From contig NZ_CP104209.1 of the NCBI RefSeq assembly GCF_025244765.1, positions 1,178,001 through 1,242,000 of the forward strand: a stretch of DNA of 64,000 nt, read 5' to 3'. Of the stretch, positions 11,401-18,826 are shown piece after piece. Position numbers and translations under genes: made by a program. Within the stretch, counting starts at the first letter, position 1; each line of letters begins with the position of its first letter. The DNA is from Empedobacter stercoris. GTDB lineage: Bacteria; Bacteroidota; Bacteroidia; Flavobacteriales; Weeksellaceae. Below the pieces are notes generated by a model. That model was not told the origin of the DNA and searched no databases. It saw only the letters and a program-made list of their open reading frames with translations.

Positions 11401-12196
11401 GAACTCTATTTGATAAAATATAACTTTCCAGATTAGCATCTATAGGTTTAAATATTTCTAATAAAATACGCGACTTTCCTATACCTGATAATCCTAAAAT
11501 TCTAACAGTATTGTTAAGTTTTAACCTATCTAAAATATCTTTTGAGAAGTTAGATATATATTGATTTGATCTAAATTTTTGAGAAGTCTCTGTAATTTCA
11601 AACCATTCATTCCATGTTTTAAAAGGCCTATTTTCATTTAATTGGTATTGAATTAAATCTTCTGCACATGATATTATTGCTTTTTTTAATTGATTTATGA
11701 AATCCTTTTCAATAAGATTAATTTCTTTTTTTTGACATAATTTATATTCAATAGGAAATCTCATATGTCTGATATCAAAAGCAATATTATTTGCATCATC
11801 ATGAGGAGATCCGTAATTAGAATTTAAAACACCAATAATTCTATTTTTCCCTATAGAACTTATTGCGTAACCATGTTCAATAGCCACATTACTATTCTGT
11901 AATGGTTTATTTACATTAAAACGTAGTAGAAGTTTTTCAAAAAACGAATTGTTATTTATTACAGATAAATCACCTATGAAAATATGAGATTTTTTGATTC
12001 TATCATAAATACTATCTGCAATACTCGGTGACCCTGGTAATCCTTGTGTTGAATCTTCAACAATAAATTTAAAATTTTTATATATTTCAATATCCTCAAT
12101 TCTTTTTACTGCTTTATCTACACATTTTTTGATAAAAAATCTATTAAGATTTTTATTTGTAGAAGATTGCCAAGAATAAAAAATTCTTATTTCCAT
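8402..12196 (-). CDS. TIR-like domain / STAND NTPase with long helical-repeat C terminus
   Basis: 1264-aa three-part protein. Residues 1-150 resemble a TIR-like or deoxyribosyltransferase-like nucleotide domain: FYSWQSS at 6-12, then GLPGSPSIADSIYDRI, and NSNVAIEHGYA with the likely catalytic E107. A STAND-type NTPase follows, with P-loop GLSGIGKS at 235-242 and Walker B IIILDNCD at 292-299. From about 500 to the end the sequence is continuous amphipathic helices with no enzyme motif, suiting a superhelical sensor. This layout is that of bacterial NLR/Avs-like antiphage sensors. It is first of a three-gene operon with two pore-like membrane proteins. Which ligand it senses, and whether the TIR-like part is an NADase, cannot be told from sequence. 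Confidence 0.8.
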   Translation of the reverse strand: MEIRIFYSWQSSTNKNLNRFFIKKCVDKAVKRIEDIEIYKNFKFIVEDSTQGLPGSPSIADSIYDRIKKSHIFIGDLSVINNNSFFEKLLLRFNVNKPLQNSNVAIEHGYAISSIGKNRIIGVLNSNYGSPHDDANNIAFDIRHMRFPIEYKLCQKKEINLIEKDFINQLKKAIISCAEDLIQYQLNENRPFKTWNEWFEITETSQKFRSNQYISNFSKDILDRLKLNNTVRILGLSGIGKSRILLEIFKPIDANLESYILSNRVLYYDYSENEFDIIDKINSLQKRKEDKIIILDNCDREIHKNLLPYFKKSDNKLKLISIDSNLEEQVKSSLNDVIYYNLDHSKFVDVVTQIVKEDFSFLSQADSDLIIEFSQGNILMASLLSDKVKHSSQIGELDDVDLVAKLLGIDNTESETRSILRACSLFNYLGFDDEYQKQLQYIATNKDFTCIDVNQESVIIDKFKRVCSSYLKKQIFEKRGRFITLRPMPLAFYLASEWLEQCDVEKMQRIITYIENIKEDNHRSSLVESFAKQMRYMNYNDNAVKIVERLVSIEGSFHNAKVLNTELGSRLFRSFVEVNPVATSKTLWSIFNNLTYEEILVFDKGRRNLVWSLEKLSFDSKSFKLATKVLYLLANSENENISNNSTGILISLFKILLPGTEANLEQRFEMLEWISQRNDINSTDLFIKCINAAFMSNGFYRMMGPEQQGTKILKDYHPNSEEIKTYRLKILSLIDKRIKVQNKDSEFYINIIISSLRSFSISSHFEIILESLETILEEKKWNSIEILKVLKQIKKYDSTLLSSFELSKINQYIERLSKIDFKSRLINAHNLSYIELEDYSHESQIKYYEKLGEEFIFEEYDWDIYIPILASMKPNFTGILGKSIYEIIKSDEQRVEKFIKSYLESLEKLSYLDMNLSLLNGFISSLEDCRLENIYKEIYSNEKIRNILTFIISSNINGYKYFYYLEKLYSFDPNYLIDLKLDVALSNCTDEERILAYRLFLNLDDKFLNLTINSIFHFNYGDNNISLELKEFLEGIFQHYNEFIDYSEFNIVYLINKILKQENNYDFAILIYRNIVSKFNWEFNTYSHDLKSIFNVLISKYFKSIWPILSDDLLGIEENYIKYYKLKDLIGFEMSFQHSNGILFHGDIEAIFKWASEKGDLAKERIISFIPLYNNDNITELSVIATRCLNEFGNNKNVLDNFSSRFNSYSWTGSLVPLYENKIQILKGLLNHKHDNVSQWAAIYIDYYENQIKLEKNKDEELYL

Positions 12197-12215
12197 ATTA
12201 TAAGTAATTAGATAG

Positions 12216-12223
12216 CAAATATA
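12216..12223 (-). promoter_or_regulatory. Putative -7 box of the STAND/channel operon
   Basis: TATATTTG on the minus strand is an exact TAnnTTTG match, 20 bp before the STAND ATG. No clear -33 TTG lies 17-23 bp further upstream, where a run of A residues sits instead. Confidence 0.5.
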
Positions 12224-12488
12224 CGTTAATAGAAATCTTTTTTTTTAACTAATATCACTCTTAGTTAGTATTTATCTATAAATTTTCAGCAGAAGTGAAT
12301 ATCTATTCAGCAAGTGTTAATTCACTATAATTATAGCAAGTTAAAAAAATAACAAACTATTGCAAAAAGGAGGTAGTTATACTTCCAAAAATAATTAATT
12401 TAACACCCTATTAATTTTTAATTAGATTTGTCGACTTTAATTTGGCACCTTACAATTCCATTAAAATAACATTTAGTATAAATAAAAC

Positions 12489-12519
12489 ATGAGCCGATTA
12501 ATATTTTTAATCGGCTCAT
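12489..12519. terminator. Hairpin terminator
   Basis: A perfect 12-bp stem (12489-12500 with 12508-12519) sits just after the stop of the 184-aa secreted protein. On the minus strand it is followed by TGTTTTATTT, an imperfect U tract. Confidence 0.65.
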
Positions 12520-12526
12520 ACATTTC

Positions 12527-13081
12527 CTATTTCCAAACAACATCAAGGTTTTCAAAGATTGCTTCAATTTGTTTTGCCATTACTTCTTTTGGATAAACAA
12601 TTATTTTTAATTGTCGAATGATTGGAAAGGTTGTTTCGGTTGTTTTGAATATTATGGTTGCTTTGGTTGGGATGTTTGGTTTGATATTTTCTGCACGAAT
12701 TCCATTATTAAATGACACAAAAACTTCATACGTCTGAGCCTGATTTCCTTGTGGATCTATAAAATAAGCCTGTTCACATTGGAAAAAACTTCGTGTTTCT
12801 GCTTCTATATTTTTGTATATAAAAGTTACTGTAACGGTCTTATCAGCTTTGGAACCGACAATACTTGTAATATCTAATTGCAAACCATCTACTTTAACCG
12901 ACTGAATTGGTTTCAATAAATCTAAAGTTTCTTTGTAGTAACGATTTTCTTTCGATAATTCTTCATTTTTAGCTTTTTGAACTTTGATGTCATTCTCTAA
13001 ATCAGGACATTTTTGTTGAGCAAAAGAGAAAGAATTTAAAATCGTATAGAATAAGATGAGTATTATAAATTTTACTTTCAT
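12527..13081 (-). CDS. Secreted hypothetical protein
   Basis: 184 aa with a clear signal peptide (MKVKFIILILF, cleavage near FAQQ), then a short coiled-coil segment (about residues 28-55) and a beta-rich domain (about 60-184) resembling the immunoglobulin-like DUF4352 type only in general character. Likely periplasmic. It forms a pair with the next gene upstream, 11 bp away, and both are followed by a terminator. It sits between the relaxase and the defence operon and so is probably cargo. No function can be assigned. Confidence 0.65.
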   Translation of the reverse strand: MKVKFIILILFYTILNSFSFAQQKCPDLENDIKVQKAKNEELSKENRYYKETLDLLKPIQSVKVDGLQLDITSIVGSKADKTVTVTFIYKNIEAETRSFFQCEQAYFIDPQGNQAQTYEVFVSFNNGIRAENIKPNIPTKATIIFKTTETTFPIIRQLKIIVYPKEVMAKQIEAIFENLDVVWK

Positions 13082-13092
13082 TAGTCCCTATT

Positions 13093-13602
13093 TTAAGCTG
13101 TTAAGCAAAATTCATTATACCCTTTCAATTGATTTTCAATCGCAGAATCATACCATTCTTTTGTTGCATAATGCTTTTTATAAGCTATAATTCCTCCTTT
13201 TATCGTAAGAATTCGAGAAAAAAATAGATTAACAAATAAATTATTTTGATTTTTCTCAATTGCTTCAAGAATTCCAATATGTATTTCTTCGATACTAGCA
13301 TCATTTTCATTGAATAAAAAAGCATCTGCTGTAAAATTTCCAGTAGATATCATCATCAAATACAATTTCATTCTTTCAGTTTCATTCAAATTTGAAATAT
13401 ATGCTGAAATAGAACTCAAAATAAATGGTTTAAAATCTTCTGTTCTATAAAGAAGACCTGATTTAAAAGAATCAGAAAACTCTTTTACTTCAACTTCATT
13501 TAATCGTTTAAATTCTGGTGGATTAATATTTCCAAAAAAGGAAATATTTAAAAATTGAGAAATAATACTTTTTTTCTCTTGTAGTGTTAATTGATTCTCC
13601 AT
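13093..13602 (-). CDS. Hypothetical cytoplasmic protein
   Basis: 169 aa from MENQLTLQEKK. The frame continues 15 codons upstream to 13647, but the shorter start gives a normal polar N terminus. Mostly helical, with no signal peptide, membrane helix or known motif. It is transcribed with the downstream secreted protein gene (11-bp gap) and lies beside the palindromic region at 13693-13789. I do not recognise it. Confidence 0.55.
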   Translation of the reverse strand: MENQLTLQEKKSIISQFLNISFFGNINPPEFKRLNEVEVKEFSDSFKSGLLYRTEDFKPFILSSISAYISNLNETERMKLYLMMISTGNFTADAFLFNENDASIEEIHIGILEAIEKNQNNLFVNLFFSRILTIKGGIIAYKKHYATKEWYDSAIENQLKGYNEFCLTA

Positions 13603-13692
13603 GTCTAGATTGTTTTTAGAAATAAAGTAGCGTGGAACTAAATACATTTCGTGACAGAGGTACTAGGATACCCAAACAACCAGAAAGACTCA

Positions 13693-13789
13693 GCCCACGC
13701 CATATATAGACATGGGCGTAAGCCTAACGAAAATTTGGTTGTTTTAGAAGATTCCTAGTTTTCTGACACCAATTGACGAAAGCTTACGC
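13693..13789. other. Palindromic non-coding region, possible oriT or end of mobile module
   Basis: Between the relaxase stop and the cargo genes lie two nested inverted repeats. GCCCA/TGGGC is at 13693-13697 and 13713-13717, with CCAT/ATGG inside. GCGTAAGC/GCTTACGC is at 13716-13723 and 13782-13789, framing about 58 bp. GCGTAA also occurs in the other palindromic region near 15124. Such repeats beside a mobilisation gene suggest a transfer origin, but no nick site can be named. Confidence 0.35.
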
Positions 13790-13854
13790 GTACGTAATTA
13801 TTATTTTAATGATGTAAAAATAACTAAATTTTAGTTAATATGTTTATTAATAAT

Positions 13855-15006
13855 TTACCTTTTAAAGCGAGGTCTTCTCTTTTGCTGATTTTCATTACTT
13901 TCATTATCAATACTATTTGGTTTAAGTATTTGAGAAATAATTGAAACTACTTTTTCATTAGAAAACAAAGTATCAATTGTGGTTTGAGGAATTTGATTCT
14001 TCTCCATAATTTTAGAAGCGATTTGCTGAACTTCTTTTACTAAAATTCCATTAGAAGATCTGTCCTTATATGGATCCCTTAACTTATTATATTTCGTTTC
14101 GTTTATAAATAATTGCAAAACTGAATTCAAATACTCATTTTTCTCCTGTGCATGAAAATCTTTATCTGTTAAAATCTTAGCATTCTTAATTTTTAAATTT
14201 GAATTTTCATTATTTATAAAAGAAAGATTATCCTTTAATTTAATTACTTCTTCATTTTTCTTCTTCAAATTTTGATTTAATGAATCTAATTTTACGTTTA
14301 AAGACTTGATAACTTTTTCATAATTTTCTAGAGTTTTTTCTTTATCGTTATGTTTAAATCCTAATAAATCATTCTTCATTATTTTTAAATCATTTAAAGA
14401 TTTACCATGTAATTCTTGAGTTATATTATCAATTTTTTCTTGAAGTTGATTTAATTCTTCTTCTTTTTTTGAAATTTTAAACTCAAGTGCTTCTAATCTA
14501 TTTTTACCACCAAAAGCCCCTCGTTCCATTCCTAAAACTTCAGCAGTAATATCTTGCATTTTTACATAATCAAGAGATTTGTGTTTTAAAGTTTTTCCTG
14601 TCTCTATATCTTGCCAATCTGCTACAAGATGGGCATGATAGTTTGGTTTCCATTCTTTAGTATCTTTATCAAAATGTCCTTCATCTTTATGAATTGCAAT
14701 TTGAAAAACTCTAATTTTTAATTCAATTTCTAATCGTTTTGCTAAATTTTGTAAATCTAGCATTGTTGTTTTTTCTTTAATTACAACAACTGCTTCACGA
14801 ATAGGCATAGCATTCTTTTGTAACTTCCTTCCTGATTTTTCTTTACAGTATTGTTCAATTTTATTTCTTCGAATAGTAATTTTTTCACCTAACCAATATT
14901 CATTATTTTTAGTTAGATCTTTTCGAATATAATCGTAAGATTTTTTGCGAAAATTATGAACTTCCGAATCATCTTTGACGCATTTGAAGTTGATTGAAGT
15001 TTTCAT
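13855..15006 (-). CDS. MobV-type relaxase / mobilization protein
   Basis: 383-aa Mob/Pre-type relaxase that would nick oriT and pilot a mobilizable element. The N-terminal 150 residues carry the family features: an IREAVVVIKE strand, the IAIHKDEGHFD segment and NYHAHLVADW, whose His residues are the expected metal ligands. A SLDYVKMQDITAEVLGMERG segment follows, typical of Bacteroidota Mob proteins. Residues about 170-290 are a long coiled coil, and the C terminus is basic (KRRPRFKR). It lies downstream of the primase and ATPase genes, the usual order in Bacteroidota mobilizable islands. Confidence 0.85.
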   Translation of the reverse strand: MKTSINFKCVKDDSEVHNFRKKSYDYIRKDLTKNNEYWLGEKITIRRNKIEQYCKEKSGRKLQKNAMPIREAVVVIKEKTTMLDLQNLAKRLEIELKIRVFQIAIHKDEGHFDKDTKEWKPNYHAHLVADWQDIETGKTLKHKSLDYVKMQDITAEVLGMERGAFGGKNRLEALEFKISKKEEELNQLQEKIDNITQELHGKSLNDLKIMKNDLLGFKHNDKEKTLENYEKVIKSLNVKLDSLNQNLKKKNEEVIKLKDNLSFINNENSNLKIKNAKILTDKDFHAQEKNEYLNSVLQLFINETKYNKLRDPYKDRSSNGILVKEVQQIASKIMEKNQIPQTTIDTLFSNEKVVSIISQILKPNSIDNESNENQQKRRPRFKR

Positions 15007-15056
15007 TTTTTATTTTATTAAATTATTCTTGTAATAGCCTCGCAGAGCGAAGTAGA

Positions 15057-15123
15057 AACTTTATGGAAGTGATAACGACATAAAGTTGCGAATGAGCTCT
15101 TAACTTCTTGAGAAGGAGTTAAG
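15057..15123. other. Candidate oriT / regulatory palindromes upstream of mob
   Basis: The 181-bp gap before the relaxase gene holds a perfect 9-bp inverted repeat, AACTTTATG/CATAAAGTT (15057-15065 and 15079-15087). A second repeat is CTTAACT/AGTTAAG (15099-15105 and 15117-15123) with a nested CTT/AAG. ACTTTAT-type repeats are typical of MobV plasmid origins such as pMV158, and position next to the relaxase start supports an oriT. The nick site is not identified. Confidence 0.45.
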
Positions 15124-15187
15124 CGTAACCGTCAAAATAATATCTTTTATAAATTTAAATACATATCGTAATATGTATTCATTCAAA

Positions 15188-16105
15188 CTAAATAGATTTT
15201 TTAGTTAACTCTTCAATTATAAAATCGCCAAGATCTTGTTGTAAATTCTTTTGCTGAATTGTAGCATTTTCTTCCAATAAATTTGAGATAGAAATAGAAC
15301 AGTTTAATTCATTTGAAATTTTTTCAGATTTGGCTCTCCAATATTCAAATGCTGAATTTTTAGAATCAATTGGTGATAAATCAGGCATCAAAATAATTTC
15401 GCGATTTTTTAAAGACTTCAATTTATCTTTTGTTAAATTCATCAATCCTCCTGTTGCTAAAAACAAATACTTATTTTTAAAATATAACATTCCTAACAAT
15501 GCAGTCTTTTCTGATTCAACGATTATAATTTTTAATTTTTTAAATTCAGGGTGATTTAATAAATGTAAACCAAAAAGACATTGTTTAAGATTTGATTTAT
15601 TAGGATTATACCATTGAAAAAAATTCTTACTTCGTTTACCTGTTTGAAAATTATATTTCATTTTCTTTATTGTTCTCAGATTAAATTCAAGATCCAATTG
15701 AGGAAAAATTGTCAAATAATCTCCATTCAATTTTTCAGTTTTCACTTTATACAAATCCAAAACTACTTCTACTTTACTTTCCTCAAAATATGATTTCAAA
15801 AAAAGATAAAGTGGATTTTTCAAATTTGAATTCTCAAACTCGTACAATATTTTTTTATCTAAATACTCGATTATTTCTAAATGAATATGATTAATTTCTT
15901 CTAAATTTGAATTGATTTTTTGTGAAGGATATTTTTTATAACCACATTTTATCATACGATTACAAATTCCATACTCATAAGGCAAATATTCATTCGTTTC
16001 AATATTTTTATAACGTGTAAACTCTTTACGCTTACAGTTAGGACAATTAAATCGAGATTTTGAGCCAGAGTATTTTTCTAAAACATACTTATAATTTTTA
16101 TACAT
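15188..16105 (-). CDS. Zinc-ribbon / Toprim-like primase of mobile element (DUF6371-like)
   Basis: 305 aa. The N terminus has a four-Cys zinc ribbon (FNCPNCKRKEF, later CNRMIKCGY) like that of DnaG-type primases. The C-terminal half has Toprim-like features: IIIVESEKTALLGMLYF, an ATGG strand, then IILMPDLSP and an AFEYW helix. This matches the DUF6371 proteins of Bacteroidota mobilizable elements, which probably help copy the excised element. It lies between the ATPase and relaxase genes. The DUF name is from memory; the zinc ribbon and the VESEK motif are visible. Confidence 0.7.
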   Translation of the reverse strand: MYKNYKYVLEKYSGSKSRFNCPNCKRKEFTRYKNIETNEYLPYEYGICNRMIKCGYKKYPSQKINSNLEEINHIHLEIIEYLDKKILYEFENSNLKNPLYLFLKSYFEESKVEVVLDLYKVKTEKLNGDYLTIFPQLDLEFNLRTIKKMKYNFQTGKRSKNFFQWYNPNKSNLKQCLFGLHLLNHPEFKKLKIIIVESEKTALLGMLYFKNKYLFLATGGLMNLTKDKLKSLKNREIILMPDLSPIDSKNSAFEYWRAKSEKISNELNCSISISNLLEENATIQQKNLQQDLGDFIIEELTKKSI

Positions 16106-16316
16106 AAATTCCGAATTTATCCGATTAGAATATTTTAATTAAAACAGATATAACTCTTATTATCTGTACTTTATATGATATTTTAATGAATTCGGATTCG
16201 GAAATTGTATAATTTTCTCATTTTATGAAAAAATAAGATAGTTCCGAATCCGAAAATATAAAACAAATGGATATTTCACTGTATTAGTGAATTTTAACTA
16301 TATTTTTAAAAAAGCT

Positions 16317-17375
16317 TTAATCGGAACTGTTCGGATTCTGAATATCATTGAATTCCATTAGCTTAATCCGATTTCTAATCGTTTTCTCATTTACACCAAT
16401 AATTTGAGCTATAGTCGTATTTGGTAGTTTTAAAAGCTTACAATTATTAATAATATCAAATTCTGAGACCATTTTCTCATCAGTATTCATATTAATAGAT
16501 GAATTTGATTTTAGATGATTAACTTCAGTATCATATCTATTAAACTCAAATACTGGAATTCCCATTTTGTTCCCTAAGCTTAAAACTATGATGTTATCTT
16601 CATTAAAATTATTTACATCCATACGTGTTTTGAGAAGCTTTAAAAGTATTTCAGATGAGTTCAATTTCGATTTTCGAAGCCCAATAGCATAGTCTAAGAA
16701 GTTTCCAATATAACTGCTACCATATACATCTTCTAAATCCATTTTTTCCGATAATTCAATTCCTTTTCTTGGATGTCCAATTAATAATATCGATATAAAT
16801 GTATCTTCTTGTAATCTTTTAATATTAACAAAAAAATCAAGAACTAATGAAGGTTTATTTAAATCATATATAATACTCATTAGATTATCTATAATTAGAA
16901 ACTTAATATCATAACTAAAAATTGATTCTTTGATACTATCAATTAATTTTTGGAGAAAGTTTTTCTCTAAAATATTTACATTCAATTTTGAACGATAGAA
17001 ATCATTACTAAATTGATAAAAGTCCCCATCTGAATATTGATATCTATTTGCAATTTGCCGATCTGTCATTTCACAATCAATAATCATTACTCTATTCTTC
17101 GTAGTAGATAGCAATTCAAAAACTTTAGTTCCACTTGATATATTATTTCCAATTTGAACTGCACAAATAGACTTACCAACATTACTTTTACCAAGTAAAA
17201 GCCCAATACCAGGTTCTATCAAATTATCAACTATATATTCAAGTATTGGTTGATTTGATCCGTCTTTAATACAATCATTAAATGATCTTATTTTCAATAC
17301 CGATTCTCTTATAGGTATTAATTTATTTTCTATATCTAAATTCATATAACATTCATTTTTAATAGAAAAAAGCAT
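16317..17375 (-). CDS. RepA-like AAA ATPase of mobile element
   Basis: 352 aa (342 if the second ATG at 17345 is used). It has a RecA-fold AAA_25-type core: P-loop GLLLGKSNVGKS at about residues 57-68, a VMIIDCEM strand, and a FLIIDNLMS Walker B strand. The C-terminal 40 residues contain a helix-turn-helix (TTIAQIIGVNEKTIRNRIKL). This combination is typical of replication or excision helicases of plasmids and mobilizable islands in this phylum. It lies between the HTH gene and the primase gene on the same strand. Confidence 0.75.
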   Translation of the reverse strand: MLFSIKNECYMNLDIENKLIPIRESVLKIRSFNDCIKDGSNQPILEYIVDNLIEPGIGLLLGKSNVGKSICAVQIGNNISSGTKVFELLSTTKNRVMIIDCEMTDRQIANRYQYSDGDFYQFSNDFYRSKLNVNILEKNFLQKLIDSIKESIFSYDIKFLIIDNLMSIIYDLNKPSLVLDFFVNIKRLQEDTFISILLIGHPRKGIELSEKMDLEDVYGSSYIGNFLDYAIGLRKSKLNSSEILLKLLKTRMDVNNFNEDNIIVLSLGNKMGIPVFEFNRYDTEVNHLKSNSSINMNTDEKMVSEFDIINNCKLLKLPNTTIAQIIGVNEKTIRNRIKLMEFNDIQNPNSSD

Positions 17376-17417
17376 TAAATTTGTGCTTTAATCTATTGAT
17401 TAAAAAATTCTTTTTTT

Positions 17418-17444
17418 AAAGCAGGTAAGTGGGTTACCTGCTTT
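17418..17444. terminator. Hairpin overlapping stop codon of HTH gene
   Basis: AAAGCAGGTAA/TTACCTGCTTT (17418-17428 with 17434-17444) forms an 11-bp stem whose right arm includes the HTH gene stop codon. A good U tract exists only in the plus direction, so it may act as attenuator or mRNA end-stabiliser for the minus-strand genes. Confidence 0.45.
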
Positions 17445-17733
17445 TTCTTTTTTTGTTATATGATTGATATAGCTTCTCTGCGTCATCTTCAGACTGAATA
17501 GAATGTTTATCTATCCATTCATGTATTTTTTCTTTAGAAAAGAAAAGAGCACCATTAGTCGGCTTACTAAATGGTATTAATTTACATGAAGTAAGTTTTG
17601 AAATTGTTGAATATGAAAATCCAAGATAATACTCCAATTCCTTAGAAGTTAAAATCGGTTTATCATTAATGTAGTTTTGTTTAATAAGAGTCTTCATCTC
17701 ATGAAGCTCTTGTAATAATTTAATTTCTGACAT
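17434..17733 (-). CDS. Helix-turn-helix DNA-binding protein (excisionase-like)
   Basis: 99 aa with an HTH_17/excisionase-type winged helix: ILTSKELEYYLGFSYSTISK, then LIPFSKPTNGALFFSKEKIHEWI. In Bacteroidota mobilizable elements this protein usually stands between integrase and ATPase genes and regulates excision. No integrase is adjacent here; the next gene toward the tRNA encodes a membrane protein. The C terminus is basic (KKRKSR). Confidence 0.75.
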   Translation of the reverse strand: MSEIKLLQELHEMKTLIKQNYINDKPILTSKELEYYLGFSYSTISKLTSCKLIPFSKPTNGALFFSKEKIHEWIDKHSIQSEDDAEKLYQSYNKKRKSR

Positions 17734-17807
17734 AATAAATTTGTTTGAATTATGCCGAAAATTATTAAGATATGAATCTAAAACTTTTTAAAAATTAACT
17801 AGTTATA

Positions 17808-18497
17808 TCATTGGTTAATTATTTTTTTAGTTAATTTTCTGAAATTTGAAAGTTCAACTTTCACTGTTCCATAATTTAAATCTAAATATTTACCTTTCTT
17901 ATAAAACTGAAAAATTTTACATAAATCTACATAGTCAAACCTCGTTATTAATATAAGTTCATCAATAAAGGACACAAATTCTTTAACACTCACTTCTTCA
18001 TTCAAATAGATTTTATTTTCAAAATCATCTTCTAAAATATTATTTATTAAACTTTTAAAAGTTTCAAAACTATACTCAGCTGTATTAAAAAAATTATTAG
18101 CCTCTTTTCCAAATAAATTATCTAATTTCTCCACCTGATTTTCATCTAACTTCTCATACTTCTTTTTTCTAGGTTTTACCTTTTTTAATTCTTCAATAAT
18201 TTTTTCAAAATCAAATAGATTTTCACCTTTTATAAAATAATAGCTCGGAATTGAAACTAAAATAATAAAAACAAAAGCAACAATTGAAGAAAGAGCTATT
18301 GCTGTATAAATGTTAATAAGACTTGATAAACTAGTATAGAATGAATAAAAAATTATCAAAGGATAAGAAAAACTTAAAACATAAATATAATTTTTTATTA
18401 AATGCTTAAATGTGATGATTATATTATTAAAGAATTGTAATCTGATTTCTGTTGATTGTATTGAGTTATGTAATAAATAGAAAGTATTTTTCATCAT
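17808..18497 (-). CDS. Hypothetical membrane protein at island edge
   Basis: 229 aa. Two hydrophobic helices (about residues 35-58 and 64-88) are followed by a 140-residue cytoplasmic, lysine/glutamate-rich helical domain. It is the last island gene before the tRNA. I recognise no family; position next to the tRNA, where an integrase would be expected, is unusual. Confidence 0.55.
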   Translation of the reverse strand: MMKNTFYLLHNSIQSTEIRLQFFNNIIITFKHLIKNYIYVLSFSYPLIIFYSFYTSLSSLINIYTAIALSSIVAFVFIILVSIPSYYFIKGENLFDFEKIIEELKKVKPRKKKYEKLDENQVEKLDNLFGKEANNFFNTAEYSFETFKSLINNILEDDFENKIYLNEEVSVKEFVSFIDELILITRFDYVDLCKIFQFYKKGKYLDLNYGTVKVELSNFRKLTKKIINQ

Positions 18498-18614
18498 TTA
18501 GTATTTAATTATTTCTATAAATATACTAAAAATGCAATCAAATGAAAATTATAACTATCTTTGAATCAGATAATTTGTTGTACTAATGTTGTACTTATAG
18601 ATTAAAATGAAGTC

Positions 18615-18648
18615 AAAAAAAAAGACGCTTACACAACTGTAAACGTCT
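18615..18648 (-). terminator. Terminator of tRNA transcript
   Basis: A 10-bp stem with one mismatch (18623-18632 with 18639-18648) is followed on the minus strand by nine T residues. It lies directly downstream of the tRNA gene. Confidence 0.8.
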
Positions 18649-18662
18649 GATTTTCAATAAAG

Positions 18663-18736
18663 TGGTCCCAGTTGGGCTCGAACCAACGACTTGCTGATTA
18701 TGAGTCAGCTACTCTAACCAGCTGAGTTATAGGACC
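18663..18736 (-). tRNA. tRNA with CAU anticodon (Met, or Ile2)
   Basis: 74-nt cloverleaf on the minus strand. The acceptor stem is GGTCCTA/TGGGACC, the anticodon loop is CTCATAA within stem GCTGA/TCAGC, and the T arm contains GGTTCGAGCC. Anticodon CAT fits elongator tRNA-Met or the lysidine-modified tRNA-Ile2; sequence alone does not settle which. The 3' CCA is not encoded. Its 3' end faces the mobile genes, the usual orientation for a tRNA used as an integration site. Confidence 0.93.
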
Positions 18737-18826
18737 TGAATTTAAGCCATTATAACAACTACTTTCGCAAATAGTCTACTGCTTAATTCGAGTGCAATAT
18801 TAAAGCATATTTTTTAAATAACAAAA

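Larger units (their letters stand above)
12197..12526. other. Intergenic region with operon promoter and short repeats
   Basis: 330 bp between the STAND operon and a secreted-protein gene. It holds the putative STAND promoter box at 12216-12223, a near direct repeat TTCAGCA(G)AAGTG / TTCAGCAAGTG at 12285-12297 and 12306-12316, and a hairpin at 12489-12519. No further coding sequence is evident. Confidence 0.5.

Noticed and set aside
12285-12316. Iterons of a plasmid replication origin
   Set aside because: Only two imperfect copies are present and the RepA-like gene lies 4 kb away; kept only as a possible regulatory repeat.
18663-18736. Duplicate of the tRNA 3' end elsewhere in the window as an att site
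   Set aside because: I scanned the island for the acceptor and T-arm sequence and saw no second copy; if it exists it is left of the window.
18781-18800. Second copy of the nested-palindrome arm (AATTCGAGTG near the tRNA)
   Set aside because: Only 10 bases match and no partner arm is nearby, so it is probably chance.
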